Source of the DNA: Bacteroidales bacterium
GTDB lineage: Bacteria > Bacteroidota > Bacteroidia > Bacteroidales > Paludibacteraceae
Length of the DNA stretch: 64,000 nt
NCBI GenBank assembly: GCA_022783865.1
Contig: JALFYY010000005.1
Span: 1 to 64,000 of the forward strand
Direction of reading: 5' to 3'
Numbering within the stretch: position 1 is the first letter of the stretch; every line of letters begins with the position of its first letter. The notes below the pieces were generated by a model. The model worked only from the letters and a program-made list of their open reading frames with translations. It searched no databases and had not been told where the DNA came from. A program made the position numbers and the translations under genes. Positions 43,953 to 52,651 of the stretch are shown piece by piece.

Positions 43953-45689
43953 TTACAACTCTTTGAATATCTTTCGGTTGGCTTTTGCTTCAATTACGTT
44001 GACAATATAGTCGCCCAAGCGCTCAAGCATACGGATAACGTCGTGGAAATAGACGTTTTGCTCGTAGTTGAACTCGCCTTCTCTTGTGAGTTCGAGGTCG
44101 GTGTCTTTCATTACCTCATTGCGCAGTTCGTTGATTTGCAACTCCAAGTTCTTCACTTGTTCTATTGCTTCTGCAGAAAGTGTTTCGAGCGAAAGGCCGG
44201 CAGTCATATTGTCGAGTGCCTGACTGACGAGCGCAATCATCTTATCCACTTGCGGCCAATCTTCTTTCGAAAGCTCAATCATCCTTTCCTGGTTGTTCTT
44301 GGCGATACAAGCAATCTTATAGCATGCGTCTGCCATACTTTCCAATTCGGAGATAACCCGCAAGACAAGTTGTGTCTGGTGTTTGCCTTCGGGGCTCAAC
44401 CGTCCGTTCGTAACCGAATATACATACTTGGCAATCTCCACCTCAATCTTGTCGCTACGGTCCTCCCAGTTCTTGAGCCGTTCGTATTTCTTGGCAAACG
44501 CCTCAGGGTCTTTCTCCTGCAAGATATCAGGTACAAAAGTGTACATGTGTTTGATACGCTCGGCATAGAGTTGTACCTCTTTTTCGGCTTGCAGAATCGA
44601 TAGTTCCGAAGTGGAGAGCAAACCGGTGGAAATATATGCCACTTTGAAACTGTCGTCCTCGTCGGTGGTGGTTTGTTGCTGATGATGCGGACGGATAATT
44701 TTTTCTACCAGCATGATAATATATTTGCTGAACCATACGAGAATCAGGGTGTTGCAAACATTGAACATGGTGTGGAAGATGGAGAGTGCAAAGGTGGATG
44801 CTTCTACAGGGGTACCATGGATAGCCACCATTTCGGGCGAAATTTCAGGTACAATCCAGTAAATCACTTTCATCAACGGATAGAAGAAAATCAATGCCAA
44901 TATGACGCCCACCATATTGAAAACAAAGTGAGAGAATGCGGCTTGCTTGGCTGCCCAACTGGCAGGCAAAGCGGCAAGGTTGGCAGTGATGGTAGTACCG
45001 ATGTTCTGTCCCAACACCATTGCTACCGCTAACTCAAACGGAATCCAACCTTGTGCGCACATTACCAAGGTGATAGCCATCATGGCAGACGACGATTGCA
45101 CAATAACGGTCAGCAATGTTCCCACCAACATAAAAAGCAAAATAGATCCATAGCCCCATCCCGTGAAATGTTGCAAGAATTCCAATATTCCGGGATTGTT
45201 TTGGATATCCGGTACCGACGTATTCAAGAGCCCGATACCCATAAACAAAAGGGCAAAGCCCAAAATCATTTCACCTATATATCGTCGTGTATTGTTTTTG
45301 GAAAACAATAGTGGAAGCGTAAAAGCGATGATTGGCACGGCAAAAGCGGAGATATCCACTTTGAAACCGAAAATAGAGATAAGCCAAGCCGTAACGGTGG
45401 TACCGATATTGGCACCCATAATCACACTGAAAGCTTGGGTGAGATTGAGTAAACCGGCATTCACAAAACTCACTACCATAACGGTAGTTGCCGACGAACT
45501 TTGAATAATGGCGGTTACCAGAATACCGGTCAGAATACCTATAAATTTGTTTTTGGTCATCGTTGCCAATATGCCGCGCAAGCGTTGTCCTGCCACCTTT
45601 TGCAAGGCTTCACTCATGAGCTTCATACCATACAAGAAAATGCCCAAAGCTCCGATAAGGGTCAGAAAGTCAATAATTCCGTAATTCAT
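43953..45689 (-). CDS. Na/Pi cotransporter family protein with PhoU-like domain
   Basis: This is a 578-residue inner-membrane protein. The membrane half (about 1-330) carries two inverted repeats with the paired QSSSATT and QSSSAMM motifs that bind substrate in NptA/PNaS symporters. The cytosolic half (about 370-578) has PhoU-like helices (LRVISELESMADACYKIA, MLERLGDYIVNVIEAKANRKIF). It should move phosphate with sodium. Its 5' region is unusual: the nearest -7 box lies at 45930-45937, and a terminator-like hairpin stands between that promoter and the start codon, suggesting control of elongation. Confidence 0.93.
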   Translation of the reverse strand: MNYGIIDFLTLIGALGIFLYGMKLMSEALQKVAGQRLRGILATMTKNKFIGILTGILVTAIIQSSSATTVMVVSFVNAGLLNLTQAFSVIMGANIGTTVTAWLISIFGFKVDISAFAVPIIAFTLPLLFSKNNTRRYIGEMILGFALLFMGIGLLNTSVPDIQNNPGILEFLQHFTGWGYGSILLFMLVGTLLTVIVQSSSAMMAITLVMCAQGWIPFELAVAMVLGQNIGTTITANLAALPASWAAKQAAFSHFVFNMVGVILALIFFYPLMKVIYWIVPEISPEMVAIHGTPVEASTFALSIFHTMFNVCNTLILVWFSKYIIMLVEKIIRPHHQQQTTTDEDDSFKVAYISTGLLSTSELSILQAEKEVQLYAERIKHMYTFVPDILQEKDPEAFAKKYERLKNWEDRSDKIEVEIAKYVYSVTNGRLSPEGKHQTQLVLRVISELESMADACYKIACIAKNNQERMIELSKEDWPQVDKMIALVSQALDNMTAGLSLETLSAEAIEQVKNLELQINELRNEVMKDTDLELTREGEFNYEQNVYFHDVIRMLERLGDYIVNVIEAKANRKIFKEL

Positions 45690-45716
45690 ACAGGGTTAAT
45701 TATAATGTTAATTCAT

Positions 45717-45756
45717 AAAAAAACTTCCGTATGCCAACAGCGGGCTTACGAAAGTT
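45717..45756 (-). terminator. Terminator-like hairpin in the leader of the Na/Pi gene
   Basis: On the minus strand AACTTTCGTAAGC (45756-45744) pairs with GCATACGGAAGTT (45734-45722), 11 of 13 positions, and is followed by TTTTTTT. It lies about 170 bases downstream of the promoter and 27 bases before the start codon of the Na/Pi cotransporter gene. Confidence 0.7.
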
Positions 45757-45929
45757 CATCATCTTTATATATTGTTTGTTTATCTGTGTTCTCCGGGAAT
45801 AGTATGCAGTCATAATGCCACACATTGTATAGGCAGAATCACTACGAAAAGCGTTTCGCAAGTGAGGGTGTTGCATAGGTGTTATTTGTGACAATAGGTG
45901 CATGAAATATTCATCGGAATAAATCTGTG

Positions 45930-45937
45930 CAAAGGTA
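45930..45937 (-). promoter_or_regulatory. Promoter upstream of the Na/Pi gene leader
   Basis: CAAAGGTA reads TACCTTTG on the minus strand. Transcripts would start near 45923, just beyond the lpxB stop, and give a leader of about 230 bases. Confidence 0.6.
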
Positions 45938-45967
45938 CGAAAAATATCATATACCTGCAATAGGGAA

Positions 45968-47116
45968 TTACGATTGCAAGTCAGAAATAATCGTGCGGGC
46001 TGCATTGTCGTTGGCTATAGCATTCCCCAAACGATTGGCTATCATGCAGTAGTCGGCTTCCATCTGTTGGCGATACCGGTTATCGGTAAGCAGCCGGTGT
46101 GTTTCTTTTTCCACTTCATCGACAGTAAAGAGATAGGCGATTTTCTCCTGTATCACCTCTTTGCCGGCTATAATGTTGACCAAAGTGAAATGCGGTATCT
46201 TGAAGAGCAAGTCTCTGAACAATCCCACTAAACGCCCCATAGCAATATGATAGACAGCCACTTGAGGACAACCTAACAAAGCTGTTTCCAATGTTGCCGT
46301 GCCGGAATTGACAATTGCTGCACGCGCCTGAGCCACCACATCATAGGTTTGACCAAAAAGAATGGTTTCGCCTCGCAAGAACTGATGATAGAAATTAGGA
46401 TGTACGCCCGGAGCCCCCAATACTACAATACGTAAATCGGGCATATCCGCCTGAATACGGCGGGCTGCCGTGAGCATTTTGGGCAAACATTTTTCTATCT
46501 CGTGCTTGCGCGACCCGGGCAAGACAGCAAGAGTATTTGACGATTGTGAGTTTCCATTAATTGCCGTTAATTGACTATTCATATCTGTAGCACACTCCTT
46601 TTTCCATTCACGGATGGCATCCATTGTCGGATTGCCCATATATTCGGCTTTGTAACCATAACGGGCATAGAATGCCGGTTCGAAAGGAAAGATAGCCAAC
46701 ACTTTATCCGTATAGCGGGTAATGCGATGTACACGCCACGATTTCCATGCCCACACTTTGGGCGGGATATAATAATATATCTTGGTCCGAGGCAGGTGCC
46801 GGCGACAGAACTTGGCTATCTTCAGATTGAAAGTGGGATAGTCAATCAGAATCAGTGCATCGGGTTGTTCGTGTAGTAAGGTTTGCTTTGCGATTGCAAA
46901 GTTCCGGCGTACTGCAGAGAGGTTTTTCAGTACTGCTACCACGCCCATAAAAGCCATATTCTCATAGTTTTGTACCAAACAGCACCCCTCTTGCTGCATG
47001 AGCATTCCTCCCATTCCAACAAACTGTGCCGAAGCGTCCGTTTGCCGTAACGAACGGATAAGACGGGCAGCATGCATATCACCCGATGCCTCGCCTGCTA
47101 TGAGAAAATACTTCAT
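45968..47116 (-). CDS. lpxB: Lipid-A-disaccharide synthase
   Basis: LpxB (382 residues from the ATG at 47116) condenses UDP-2,3-diacylglucosamine with lipid X to make the lipid A disaccharide on the inner face of the inner membrane. The GT19 marks are YFLIAGEASGDMHAARL, YYIPPKVWAWKSWRVHRI, YMGNPTMDAI, VLPGSRKHEIEKCLP, FGQTYDVVAQARAAIVNSGTATLETAL and PHFTLVNIIAGKEVIQE. Between residues about 180 and 200 it has an insert, MNSQLTAINGNSQSS, whose DNA resembles AT-rich intergenic repeats in this window. The M16 peptidase gene is upstream, with a hairpin between. Confidence 0.95.
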   Translation of the reverse strand: MKYFLIAGEASGDMHAARLIRSLRQTDASAQFVGMGGMLMQQEGCCLVQNYENMAFMGVVAVLKNLSAVRRNFAIAKQTLLHEQPDALILIDYPTFNLKIAKFCRRHLPRTKIYYYIPPKVWAWKSWRVHRITRYTDKVLAIFPFEPAFYARYGYKAEYMGNPTMDAIREWKKECATDMNSQLTAINGNSQSSNTLAVLPGSRKHEIEKCLPKMLTAARRIQADMPDLRIVVLGAPGVHPNFYHQFLRGETILFGQTYDVVAQARAAIVNSGTATLETALLGCPQVAVYHIAMGRLVGLFRDLLFKIPHFTLVNIIAGKEVIQEKIAYLFTVDEVEKETHRLLTDNRYRQQMEADYCMIANRLGNAIANDNAARTIISDLQS

Positions 47117-47134
47117 TATGGTAAGGTATAATAA

Positions 47135-47173
47135 CATCCGTCCGATTGAACCAACGATTCAACCGGACGGATG
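47135..47173 (-). terminator. Hairpin after the M16 peptidase gene
   Basis: CATCCGTCCG (47135-47144) pairs with CGGACGGATG (47164-47173), and the inner TTGAA/TTCAA extends the stem. It lies between the M16 stop and the lpxB start, with a weak T-rich run after it. Confidence 0.7.
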
Positions 47174-47180
47174 AGCATAC

Positions 47181-49994
47181 TTATTCAGCAGGTAACATCA
47201 CTACTTCGAACATGTTGCCGGCTTCCACCACTTGGCGCAAGGTGTTTTGTACTGTTTCTGCTGTGATAGCACGAACGGCATCTTCGTAATCGGTGATATA
47301 ATTCACGCCGTAGATATACCAATTGTACAAAGCATTGTCCCACCAACTGTTCTTCTCCAAGTCTTCCTGATAGTCTTTGAGCATTGACTCTTTCTCTTTT
47401 TGCAAGTCAGAAGCCAACGGTCCGTTGTCCACAATGGTTTGCACTTCTTCGTGGATAATCGCCATCAAGCGTTCCTGCTTGTCAAGGTCGGTATCGAACT
47501 GCATAATAAGGCGTGCTTGTTCTACCGGTTTACGGTCTAATGTACCATAGCAACCGACACCATACGAACCGCCTTCACGCTCACGAATGCTCTCCAGATA
47601 GCGTGTGGAAAGAATACGTCCGATCATCTCCATATTGAGGTCGTTAGCCAGTGACCATTCCATCGGAGCCGTGTATTGAATACGGTTGGAGGCGGTATGA
47701 ATTTGCATCTGACGGTCGAAATAGTTTTTCACAACTCCCTTGGGAACACGCACACCACGGTCTTGCCAATGCTCAGTATAGCGAGCACTTTTCTTGGTCT
47801 TCAGTCCGCCTAACCATTGGCAAATAAGTTGTTGGGTTTGAGCATCTGCAGGGTCGATATTGCCCGTAAAGAAGAATACGAAGTCGGCAGGATTAGCAAA
47901 GCGTTCACAATAGATCTGGTAGGCTTTGTCTTGTGACACATTCGCCAAAGTCTCTTTGTTCCAAAGGATGGTACGGGGCGAGTAGTCGGTTGCCATGAGT
48001 GAGATAGAATCACGGAAAATGGCTTTGTGGTTGGTTTCTTTATTCTCCAACTGAGTTTGCATCAACCCCATTAAGGTAGCAAATGATGCGGCATCTTTGC
48101 GAGGTGCGGTGAAATAGAGATAAGTGAGTTGAAGCAAAGTTTCGAAATCACGCACATTGGAACTGCCGTCCATAGTTTCCGAATAGTTATTGACAGAGGG
48201 CGAGATGCTGATATGCTTGCCCGTTAAAGCTTTTTGCAACTGTGTGAGTGTAAAGTCACCCAATCCGGCAAACTCTACGATATCGGTTGCCATAGAAGCA
48301 GAGGGCAAGTCGGCAGGATTACTGATGAGTGATGTACCGCCTTCCGACCATGCTGTCATCAATATCTCGTCTTGTTTGAATGTCGTTGGTTTGATAATCA
48401 CACGAATGCCGTTGCGCAATGTCCATTCGGTAGTACCCAATGTTTCGTTGTAAGCCGTCTTGGCAATCTTGCCCGGTTTGGGTGCTTTTTTGACCAAAGT
48501 ATTGTCGAATACCTCTTCTGCAGGTGCTTCAATCTGCAAGTCTTTCATTCCGGTAAACAGTGTGCGTACTTCTTCTTCGGAAGGGATGTTCACACCTTCT
48601 TTGTCAGGAGCAGAAAAACTGATGATCACATTCTCATTAGTGATATAGGCTTCTGCCAATTGGTTGAGTTGCTCCACTGCAATCTGTGGAACGATTTGTT
48701 GCAGGATAGTATATTCCCATTCGATTCCCGGAATGGCTTCTCCGTCCAAGAAGTTGCGGATATACTCTTGTGTGTATTGACGATTGCGAACAGAGTTGCG
48801 TTCGTTGTATGCTTTTTCATAAGAAGTAAGCAATTCGGTTTTGGCACGTTCCAATTCGGCATTGGTAAAACCATAGCGGCGCATTTTCTCCAATTGCACA
48901 AGCAAATCTTTATACGCTTGTGTTTCTTGTCCGTTTTTCGCTACATAAATACTTATGAAAGCATCTTTGGCTTTCACGATGTCGCTATAGAAACCGGCTG
49001 CACCGACAAACGAAGCATCGGGTTGTTGCACCAATTCCTGGAAACGGTTGTTGAGCATGGTGCAAATCAAGTTATTGAAGATGTCTTGCATATATGCTAC
49101 ATTGGTACTCTTCAGGTTTTCAGGCATTTGGTTCTTTTTGAAATCGATGCGGATACGGGTATATTGAGCTTCGGCATCTTTTACGATTGCCACAATCGGT
49201 TCTTTGTTGTCGTCCACCGAGTAGATAGGGCGTTCTCCACGATTTTCACGTGCCGGAACATCCGCCCACAAGGCTTTGATTTTTGCTTCAATGGCATCCA
49301 CATCCACATCGCCCACTACTACAATAGCTTGCAAATCAGGACCATACCACTTGTGGTAGTAGTCGCGTAAGGCTTGGTAGGAGAAGTTGTTAATCACGGC
49401 AGTGTCGCCAATTACATCGCGTTTGGCGTATTGGCTGCCCGGGAACATCTTCGGATTGAGTTCTTTCCACATACGACGTTCGGCTGTGGCACCAGTACGC
49501 CATTCTTCGCGAATCACACCCCGTTCAGCATCAATTTCTTCACCCAAAAGGAGCAAATCGCATGACCAATCGTGCATCACCAAAAGTGCGGAGTCGATGA
49601 TTCCTTCGCGAACGGTAGGAACATCCGAAAGGCGATAGACGGTTTCGTCGAGTGAAGTGTAAGCATTGATATTGCCACCGAAATTGACACCTATCGACTC
49701 GAAATAGTTGATGATACCTTTGCCTTCGAAATGCTTTGTTCCATTGAATGCCATGTGTTCGAGGAAGTGTGCCAAACCGTTTTGGTGATCCTCTTCGAGG
49801 ATAGCGCCTACGGCTTGAGCGATATGGAATTCGGCACGCTGCTTGGGCAGTTCGTTGTGACGGATATAATAGGTGAGTCCGTTGTCCAAATGACCAATGC
49901 GCACTGCACTATCAATAGGCAGGGGCTCGATTTGTTGCGCCGACACAGTCAATGCGGACATTGCCAGCACCAAGGTAAAGAGTTTTGCTTTCAT
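47181..49994 (-). CDS. M16 family zinc metalloprotease
   Basis: This 937-residue exported peptidase of the pitrilysin/insulinase clan has a signal peptide ending ALTVSAQQ (about residue 20). The inverted zinc motif HFLEHMAFNGT (HxxEH) is in the first domain, with the third ligand Glu in IDAERGVIREEWR. The typical four-domain layout follows (two M16 halves of about 450 residues). Such periplasmic enzymes degrade peptides. It starts 5 bases after ftsH and is the last gene of the run rsfS-ftsH-M16. Confidence 0.94.
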   Translation of the reverse strand: MKAKLFTLVLAMSALTVSAQQIEPLPIDSAVRIGHLDNGLTYYIRHNELPKQRAEFHIAQAVGAILEEDHQNGLAHFLEHMAFNGTKHFEGKGIINYFESIGVNFGGNINAYTSLDETVYRLSDVPTVREGIIDSALLVMHDWSCDLLLLGEEIDAERGVIREEWRTGATAERRMWKELNPKMFPGSQYAKRDVIGDTAVINNFSYQALRDYYHKWYGPDLQAIVVVGDVDVDAIEAKIKALWADVPARENRGERPIYSVDDNKEPIVAIVKDAEAQYTRIRIDFKKNQMPENLKSTNVAYMQDIFNNLICTMLNNRFQELVQQPDASFVGAAGFYSDIVKAKDAFISIYVAKNGQETQAYKDLLVQLEKMRRYGFTNAELERAKTELLTSYEKAYNERNSVRNRQYTQEYIRNFLDGEAIPGIEWEYTILQQIVPQIAVEQLNQLAEAYITNENVIISFSAPDKEGVNIPSEEEVRTLFTGMKDLQIEAPAEEVFDNTLVKKAPKPGKIAKTAYNETLGTTEWTLRNGIRVIIKPTTFKQDEILMTAWSEGGTSLISNPADLPSASMATDIVEFAGLGDFTLTQLQKALTGKHISISPSVNNYSETMDGSSNVRDFETLLQLTYLYFTAPRKDAASFATLMGLMQTQLENKETNHKAIFRDSISLMATDYSPRTILWNKETLANVSQDKAYQIYCERFANPADFVFFFTGNIDPADAQTQQLICQWLGGLKTKKSARYTEHWQDRGVRVPKGVVKNYFDRQMQIHTASNRIQYTAPMEWSLANDLNMEMIGRILSTRYLESIREREGGSYGVGCYGTLDRKPVEQARLIMQFDTDLDKQERLMAIIHEEVQTIVDNGPLASDLQKEKESMLKDYQEDLEKNSWWDNALYNWYIYGVNYITDYEDAVRAITAETVQNTLRQVVEAGNMFEVVMLPAE

Positions 49995-49998
49995 TTTA

Positions 49999-52098
49999 TT
50001 AGTGATTCTTGTTATTGTCTTGATTTTCTTCCTCTTGGGAAGGGGTTGTTTCTTGGGGAGCAGGTGTTTCTGTCTGTTGAGGAGCAGTTTGTTCTTCGGC
50101 TTGTTTTGCTTTGGCTTGCTCTTCTTCGCGTTTGCGCAAGAGTTCTTCTGCTTTCAGACGGGCATTTTCCTCGATGATTTCGTCTTGACGCGAACGCCAT
50201 GGACGAGGACCTAAAATATGCTCTACATCTTCTGCCGTGATGACCTCTTTTTCAATCAAGAGTTGTGCAATACGGTGATGTCCTTCGGCATTCTGTTCCA
50301 GAATTTCTTTTGCCCGTTGCATTTGCTCTGCAATGATGCGGCTCACTTCGTGGTCGATGGTTTCTGCTGTCCTTTCTGAATAGGGTTTGGTGAAACCGTA
50401 GTCGGATTTGCCTGTTGAATCGTAGTATGACAAGTTGGGCAACTCCTGACTCATGCCATAGAAAGCTACCATGGCATACGCCTGCTTTGTTACACGTTCC
50501 AAATCGTTGAGTGCACCGGTACTGGTTTGTTGCAAGAATGTTTCTTCGGCAGCACGACCACCCAAGGTGGCACACATTTCGTCCAAGAGATGTTCACGAT
50601 TGGTAAGTTGCCGTTCTTCAGGCATATACCATGCTGCGCCCAATGCTACACCACGAGGAACAATGGTTACTTTCACCAACGGATTAGCCCAATGCAACAT
50701 CCAAGAGACGGTGGCGTGACCGGCTTCGTGGAAAGCAATAGAGCGTTTCTCTTCGTCGGTCATGATTTTGGTCTTGCGCTCCAAACCACCTATAATACGG
50801 TCAACCGCGTCCATAAAATCCTGTTTGTCAACCTCTTTTTTGTCCTTTCGTGCAGCAATCAGTGCCGCTTCGTTACATACGTTGGCGATGTCGGCACCCG
50901 AGAAACCGGGCGTTTGTTTTGCCAAGAAGTTGACATCTACGTTGGCTGCCAATTTGATAGGACGGAGGTGTACACCGAATATCTCTTTACGTTCCTGCAC
51001 ATCGGGTAATTCCACATGAATCTGCCGGTCGAAACGACCAGCACGGAGCAAAGCCGAATCCAATACATCGGCACGGTTGGTGGCCGCCAGGATGATAACG
51101 CCGGAGTTTGTTCCGAAACCGTCCATCTCTGTAAGTAATTGGTTCAGTGTGGATTCGCGTTCGTCGTTGCCACCACCCAAACCAACATTCTTACCACGGG
51201 CACGACCTACGGCATCAATTTCATCAATGAAGATGATGGCAGGTGCTTTTTCTTTGGCTTGGCGGAACAAATCACGCACCCGGCTGGCACCTACACCGAC
51301 AAACATTTCCACAAAATCAGAACCCGACATCGAGAAGAATGGTACATTGGCTTCGCCTGCTACTGCTTTGGCAAGCAATGTCTTACCCGTTCCCGGAGGA
51401 CCTACCAAGAGAGCTCCTTTGGGGATTTTGCCGCCCAAGACGGTATATTTCTTCGGGTTCTTCAGGAAGGCAACTATTTCTTCCACTTCCTGTTTGGCTC
51501 CTGCCAAGCCGGCTACATCTTTGAATGTGACTTTTTGGCTGTTGTCTTTGTCGAAAACCTGTGCACGGGCTTTTCCTACATTGAAAATACCGCCACCGGC
51601 GCCACCCGCCATGCCGCGTCCCATCCAAACGAAGAACAGGATAAACAGCAGGAAAGGCAGTACGTTGAGCACTATCAACCAAAAATCGTTGCCTTTTTCG
51701 AAGACCAAGTCAATCGGCTTTTTGCCTTCGGCACTGCGATTATCGTTGATTTGCGTCATGTATTTATTGAACTCTTCGATGGTCGGAATCATCACGGAGA
51801 GCATATTTCCGGTCTTGGGGTCTTTTTGCTCGCCAAATACCACAACCGCCGATTCGGGACGTACATAGGCTTCTACGACTTTTTTGTCGGAGACTACAAT
51901 CTTTTCGATGACATCGTTCTCGATGTACGATTGCAATTGTGTATAAGACACCTCTTTGTTGTTCGCCGAACCGCTGAAGAAGTAACTTGCCATCAGAATG
52001 AGAATAATAGCCATATAGAGCCACGAAAGACCAATCCCTCGTTTTTTAGGGTCTTTCGGCTTATTTTCCTTATTGGGTGCGGGTTTGTTTTGTTCCAT
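49999..52098 (-). CDS. ftsH: ATP-dependent zinc metalloprotease FtsH
   Basis: This 699-residue membrane AAA protease degrades unassembled or damaged membrane proteins. Two transmembrane segments (about 27-43 and 145-165) flank a periplasmic domain. The AAA module has Walker A GPPGTGKT, Walker [12 protein letters not shown] and the second region of homology [22 protein letters not shown]. The zinc site is FHEAGHA. The C-terminal tail is long, charged and Gln/Pro/Glu-rich ([18 protein letters not shown]), typical for the phylum but low in complexity. It follows rsfS by 12 bases. Confidence 0.98.
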   Translation of the reverse strand: MEQNKPAPNKENKPKDPKKRGIGLSWLYMAIILILMASYFFSGSANNKEVSYTQLQSYIENDVIEKIVVSDKKVVEAYVRPESAVVVFGEQKDPKTGNMLSVMIPTIEEFNKYMTQINDNRSAEGKKPIDLVFEKGNDFWLIVLNVLPFLLFILFFVWMGRGMAGGAGGGIFNVGKARAQVFDKDNSQKVTFKDVAGLAGAKQEVEEIVAFLKNPKKYTVLGGKIPKGALLVGPPGTGKTLLAKAVAGEANVPFFSMSGSDFVEMFVGVGASRVRDLFRQAKEKAPAIIFIDEIDAVGRARGKNVGLGGGNDERESTLNQLLTEMDGFGTNSGVIILAATNRADVLDSALLRAGRFDRQIHVELPDVQERKEIFGVHLRPIKLAANVDVNFLAKQTPGFSGADIANVCNEAALIAARKDKKEVDKQDFMDAVDRIIGGLERKTKIMTDEEKRSIAFHEAGHATVSWMLHWANPLVKVTIVPRGVALGAAWYMPEERQLTNREHLLDEMCATLGGRAAEETFLQQTSTGALNDLERVTKQAYAMVAFYGMSQELPNLSYYDSTGKSDYGFTKPYSERTAETIDHEVSRIIAEQMQRAKEILEQNAEGHHRIAQLLIEKEVITAEDVEHILGPRPWRSRQDEIIEENARLKAEELLRKREEEQAKAKQAEEQTAPQQTETPAPQETTPSQEEENQDNNKNH

Positions 52099-52110
52099 AG
52101 CAAATCAGGT

Positions 52111-52494
52111 TTACAGGTCTTCTATCTCAGTGATTCCGGCATCCGCCCAAAGGTGTTCGATGTCGTAGAAATCTCGTGCTTCGCGTTGGAAGATATGTAC
52201 CATGGCATCGCCATAGTCGAGGGCAATCCATTCGGCATTGTCCTGACCTATTGTGCCTATTGGTTTTTCTTTTGTTTCTTTGCGTACAAAATCTTCCACT
52301 TCGTCAGCTATAGCTAATACTTGCGTATTGGAATTGCCTTCCGCTACCACGAAAAAGGCGCAGGGTGCTACTTCCAAATCACGCATGTCGAGTACGACAA
52401 TACGGTGTCCTTTTTTGTTTTGAATACCTTCTACAATCTTCTGTATAAGGGCAGGTGCCGGTTTTGCTGTTTTTTTCATATTGTTATTTGTCAT
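52111..52494 (-). CDS. rsfS: Ribosome silencing factor RsfS
   Basis: RsfS (127 residues) binds ribosomal protein L14 and blocks subunit joining when nutrients are short. Family marks are GHRIVVLDMRDLEVAPCAFFVVAEGNSNTQVLAIADEVEDF and EWIALDYGDAMVHIFQREARDFYDIEHLWADA, the DUF143/Iojap signature. The start can be the ATG at 52494 or one five codons inside. Two -7 boxes upstream (52528-52535 and 52580-52587) drive the run rsfS-ftsH-M16. The rsfS-ftsH order is common in Bacteroidales. Confidence 0.96.
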   Translation of the reverse strand: MTNNNMKKTAKPAPALIQKIVEGIQNKKGHRIVVLDMRDLEVAPCAFFVVAEGNSNTQVLAIADEVEDFVRKETKEKPIGTIGQDNAEWIALDYGDAMVHIFQREARDFYDIEHLWADAGITEIEDL

Positions 52495-52527
52495 TCACTT
52501 TTGTAGTATTGTTATTCAATATTAGTA

Positions 52528-52587
52528 CAAATATAGTACCAAAGTTGCCCTCTGTCAGAACGGCATACTTTGCTACTTGCAAAGGTA
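52528..52587 (-). promoter_or_regulatory. Tandem promoters of rsfS-ftsH-M16
   Basis: CAAATATA (52528-52535) and CAAAGGTA (52580-52587) read TATATTTG and TACCTTTG on the minus strand, 34 and 86 bases before the rsfS start. Confidence 0.6.
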
Positions 52588-52651
52588 CGAAAATTTTAAT
52601 AATCAGGCAAGAGGCTTTTTTATACACTACCAAATCAATTGCAAGGCAATG

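Noticed and set aside
45700..45903. 67-codon frame in the Na/Pi leader as an ordinary gene
   Set aside because: No family resemblance and it reads through a terminator hairpin; kept only as part of the leader observation.
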